Notes under the pieces: model-generated
The model's database searches: none
Told to the model about the DNA's origin: nothing
What the model saw: the letters and a program-made list of their open reading frames with translations, nothing else
Origin: Paracoccaceae bacterium
Lineage (GTDB): Bacteria; Pseudomonadota; Alphaproteobacteria; Rhodobacterales; Rhodobacteraceae
Direction of reading: 5' to 3'
Length of the DNA stretch: 52,292 nt
Assembly: GCA_022763485.1 (NCBI GenBank)
Contig: JALEGX010000075.1
Location: 1-52,292, forward strand
Made by a program: the position numbers and the translations under genes
Part shown: positions 52,229 to 52,292 of the stretch, one piece after another
Numbering within the stretch: position 1 is the stretch's first letter
How the letters are laid out: each line of letters begins with the position of its first letter

Positions 52229-52292
52229 GAGGCCGCGCGCGAAGCCCTTGGCGTAGCGCAGCGCGCGGCCGGGCTGGCGGCCATCGCGCTTC
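52203..52292. mobile_element. Probable insertion-sequence end interrupting the proC-like gene
   Basis: From about 52203 the sequence GGGTAGTGCCCCGTGGGGTG then GTGTAAGAGG resembles a transposon terminal inverted repeat. GCCGCGCGC (52232-52240) and GCGCGCGGC (52261-52269) form a further 9-bp inverted repeat inside. The remaining element, including any transposase, lies outside the window, so the family (IS256-like is my best guess) is not proved. Confidence 0.55.

Overview
The window looks like chromosomal (or chromid-like) DNA of an alphaproteobacterium of the order Rhodobacterales, probably the Roseobacter group. The evidence is moderately high GC, the msrP-msrQ pair, TRAP and ABC importers in dense catabolic operons, the urtABCDE/ureDABCEFG arrangement, Roseobacter-like protein sequences, and a CCA-encoding tRNA-Asn. 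No phage, CRISPR array or rRNA is visible. One mobile-element end enters at the right edge.

Layout: 0.3-4.1 kb holds periplasmic methionine-sulfoxide repair (msrPQ), a membrane-anchored glutamate-synthase-like FMN/3Fe-4S oxidoreductase, a DUF302 protein and tRNA-Asn. 4.3-12.6 kb is an uncharacterised catabolic island: two AhpD/CMD-like proteins, an M29/NicX-like metalloenzyme, a Rieske oxygenase, a polar amino-acid-type ABC importer, an XRE-cupin regulator, a creatininase-family amidohydrolase and a GlxA-type regulator. 13.3-20.2 kb is a dctP-dctQ-dctM-iclR operon divergent from a GMC flavin dehydrogenase and an ADP-ribosylglycohydrolase-like protein, with a strong palindrome in the divergent promoter. 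20.3-22.7 kb has gap, a wrecked pyruvate kinase remnant and a DeoR/GlpR regulator.

22.7-34.3 kb is a complete urea module: the urea ABC importer urtABCDE runs left and the urease operon ureD-ureA-(small His-rich membrane protein)-ureB-ureC-ureE-ureF-ureG runs right from a shared 386-bp regulatory gap. Urea enters through UrtABCDE, is hydrolysed by UreABC, and UreDEFG load nickel. Directly downstream (34.5-39.3 kb) is a nickel/peptide-class ABC importer whose promoter carries a Zur-like Fur-family palindrome. This could be metal or metallophore uptake. 39.7-46.9 kb is a dipeptide importer with an XRE-cupin regulator and an M24 Xaa-Pro peptidase. 47.1-50.8 kb carries small VOC, NAD(P)-binding, YciI and nitronate-monooxygenase genes with a WYL regulator. 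The window ends with a LysR regulator and a pyrroline-5-carboxylate reductase gene cut by what looks like an insertion-sequence end.

Most interesting points: the Zur-like operator beside urease, the unannotated 59-residue His-rich membrane protein inside the urease operon, ureD without a canonical start codon, a 19-residue insertion in UreC, the GC-rich double hairpin between ureB and ureC, the pyk remnant, the uncharacterised Rieske/NicX-like/creatininase island, and several clean palindromic operators.
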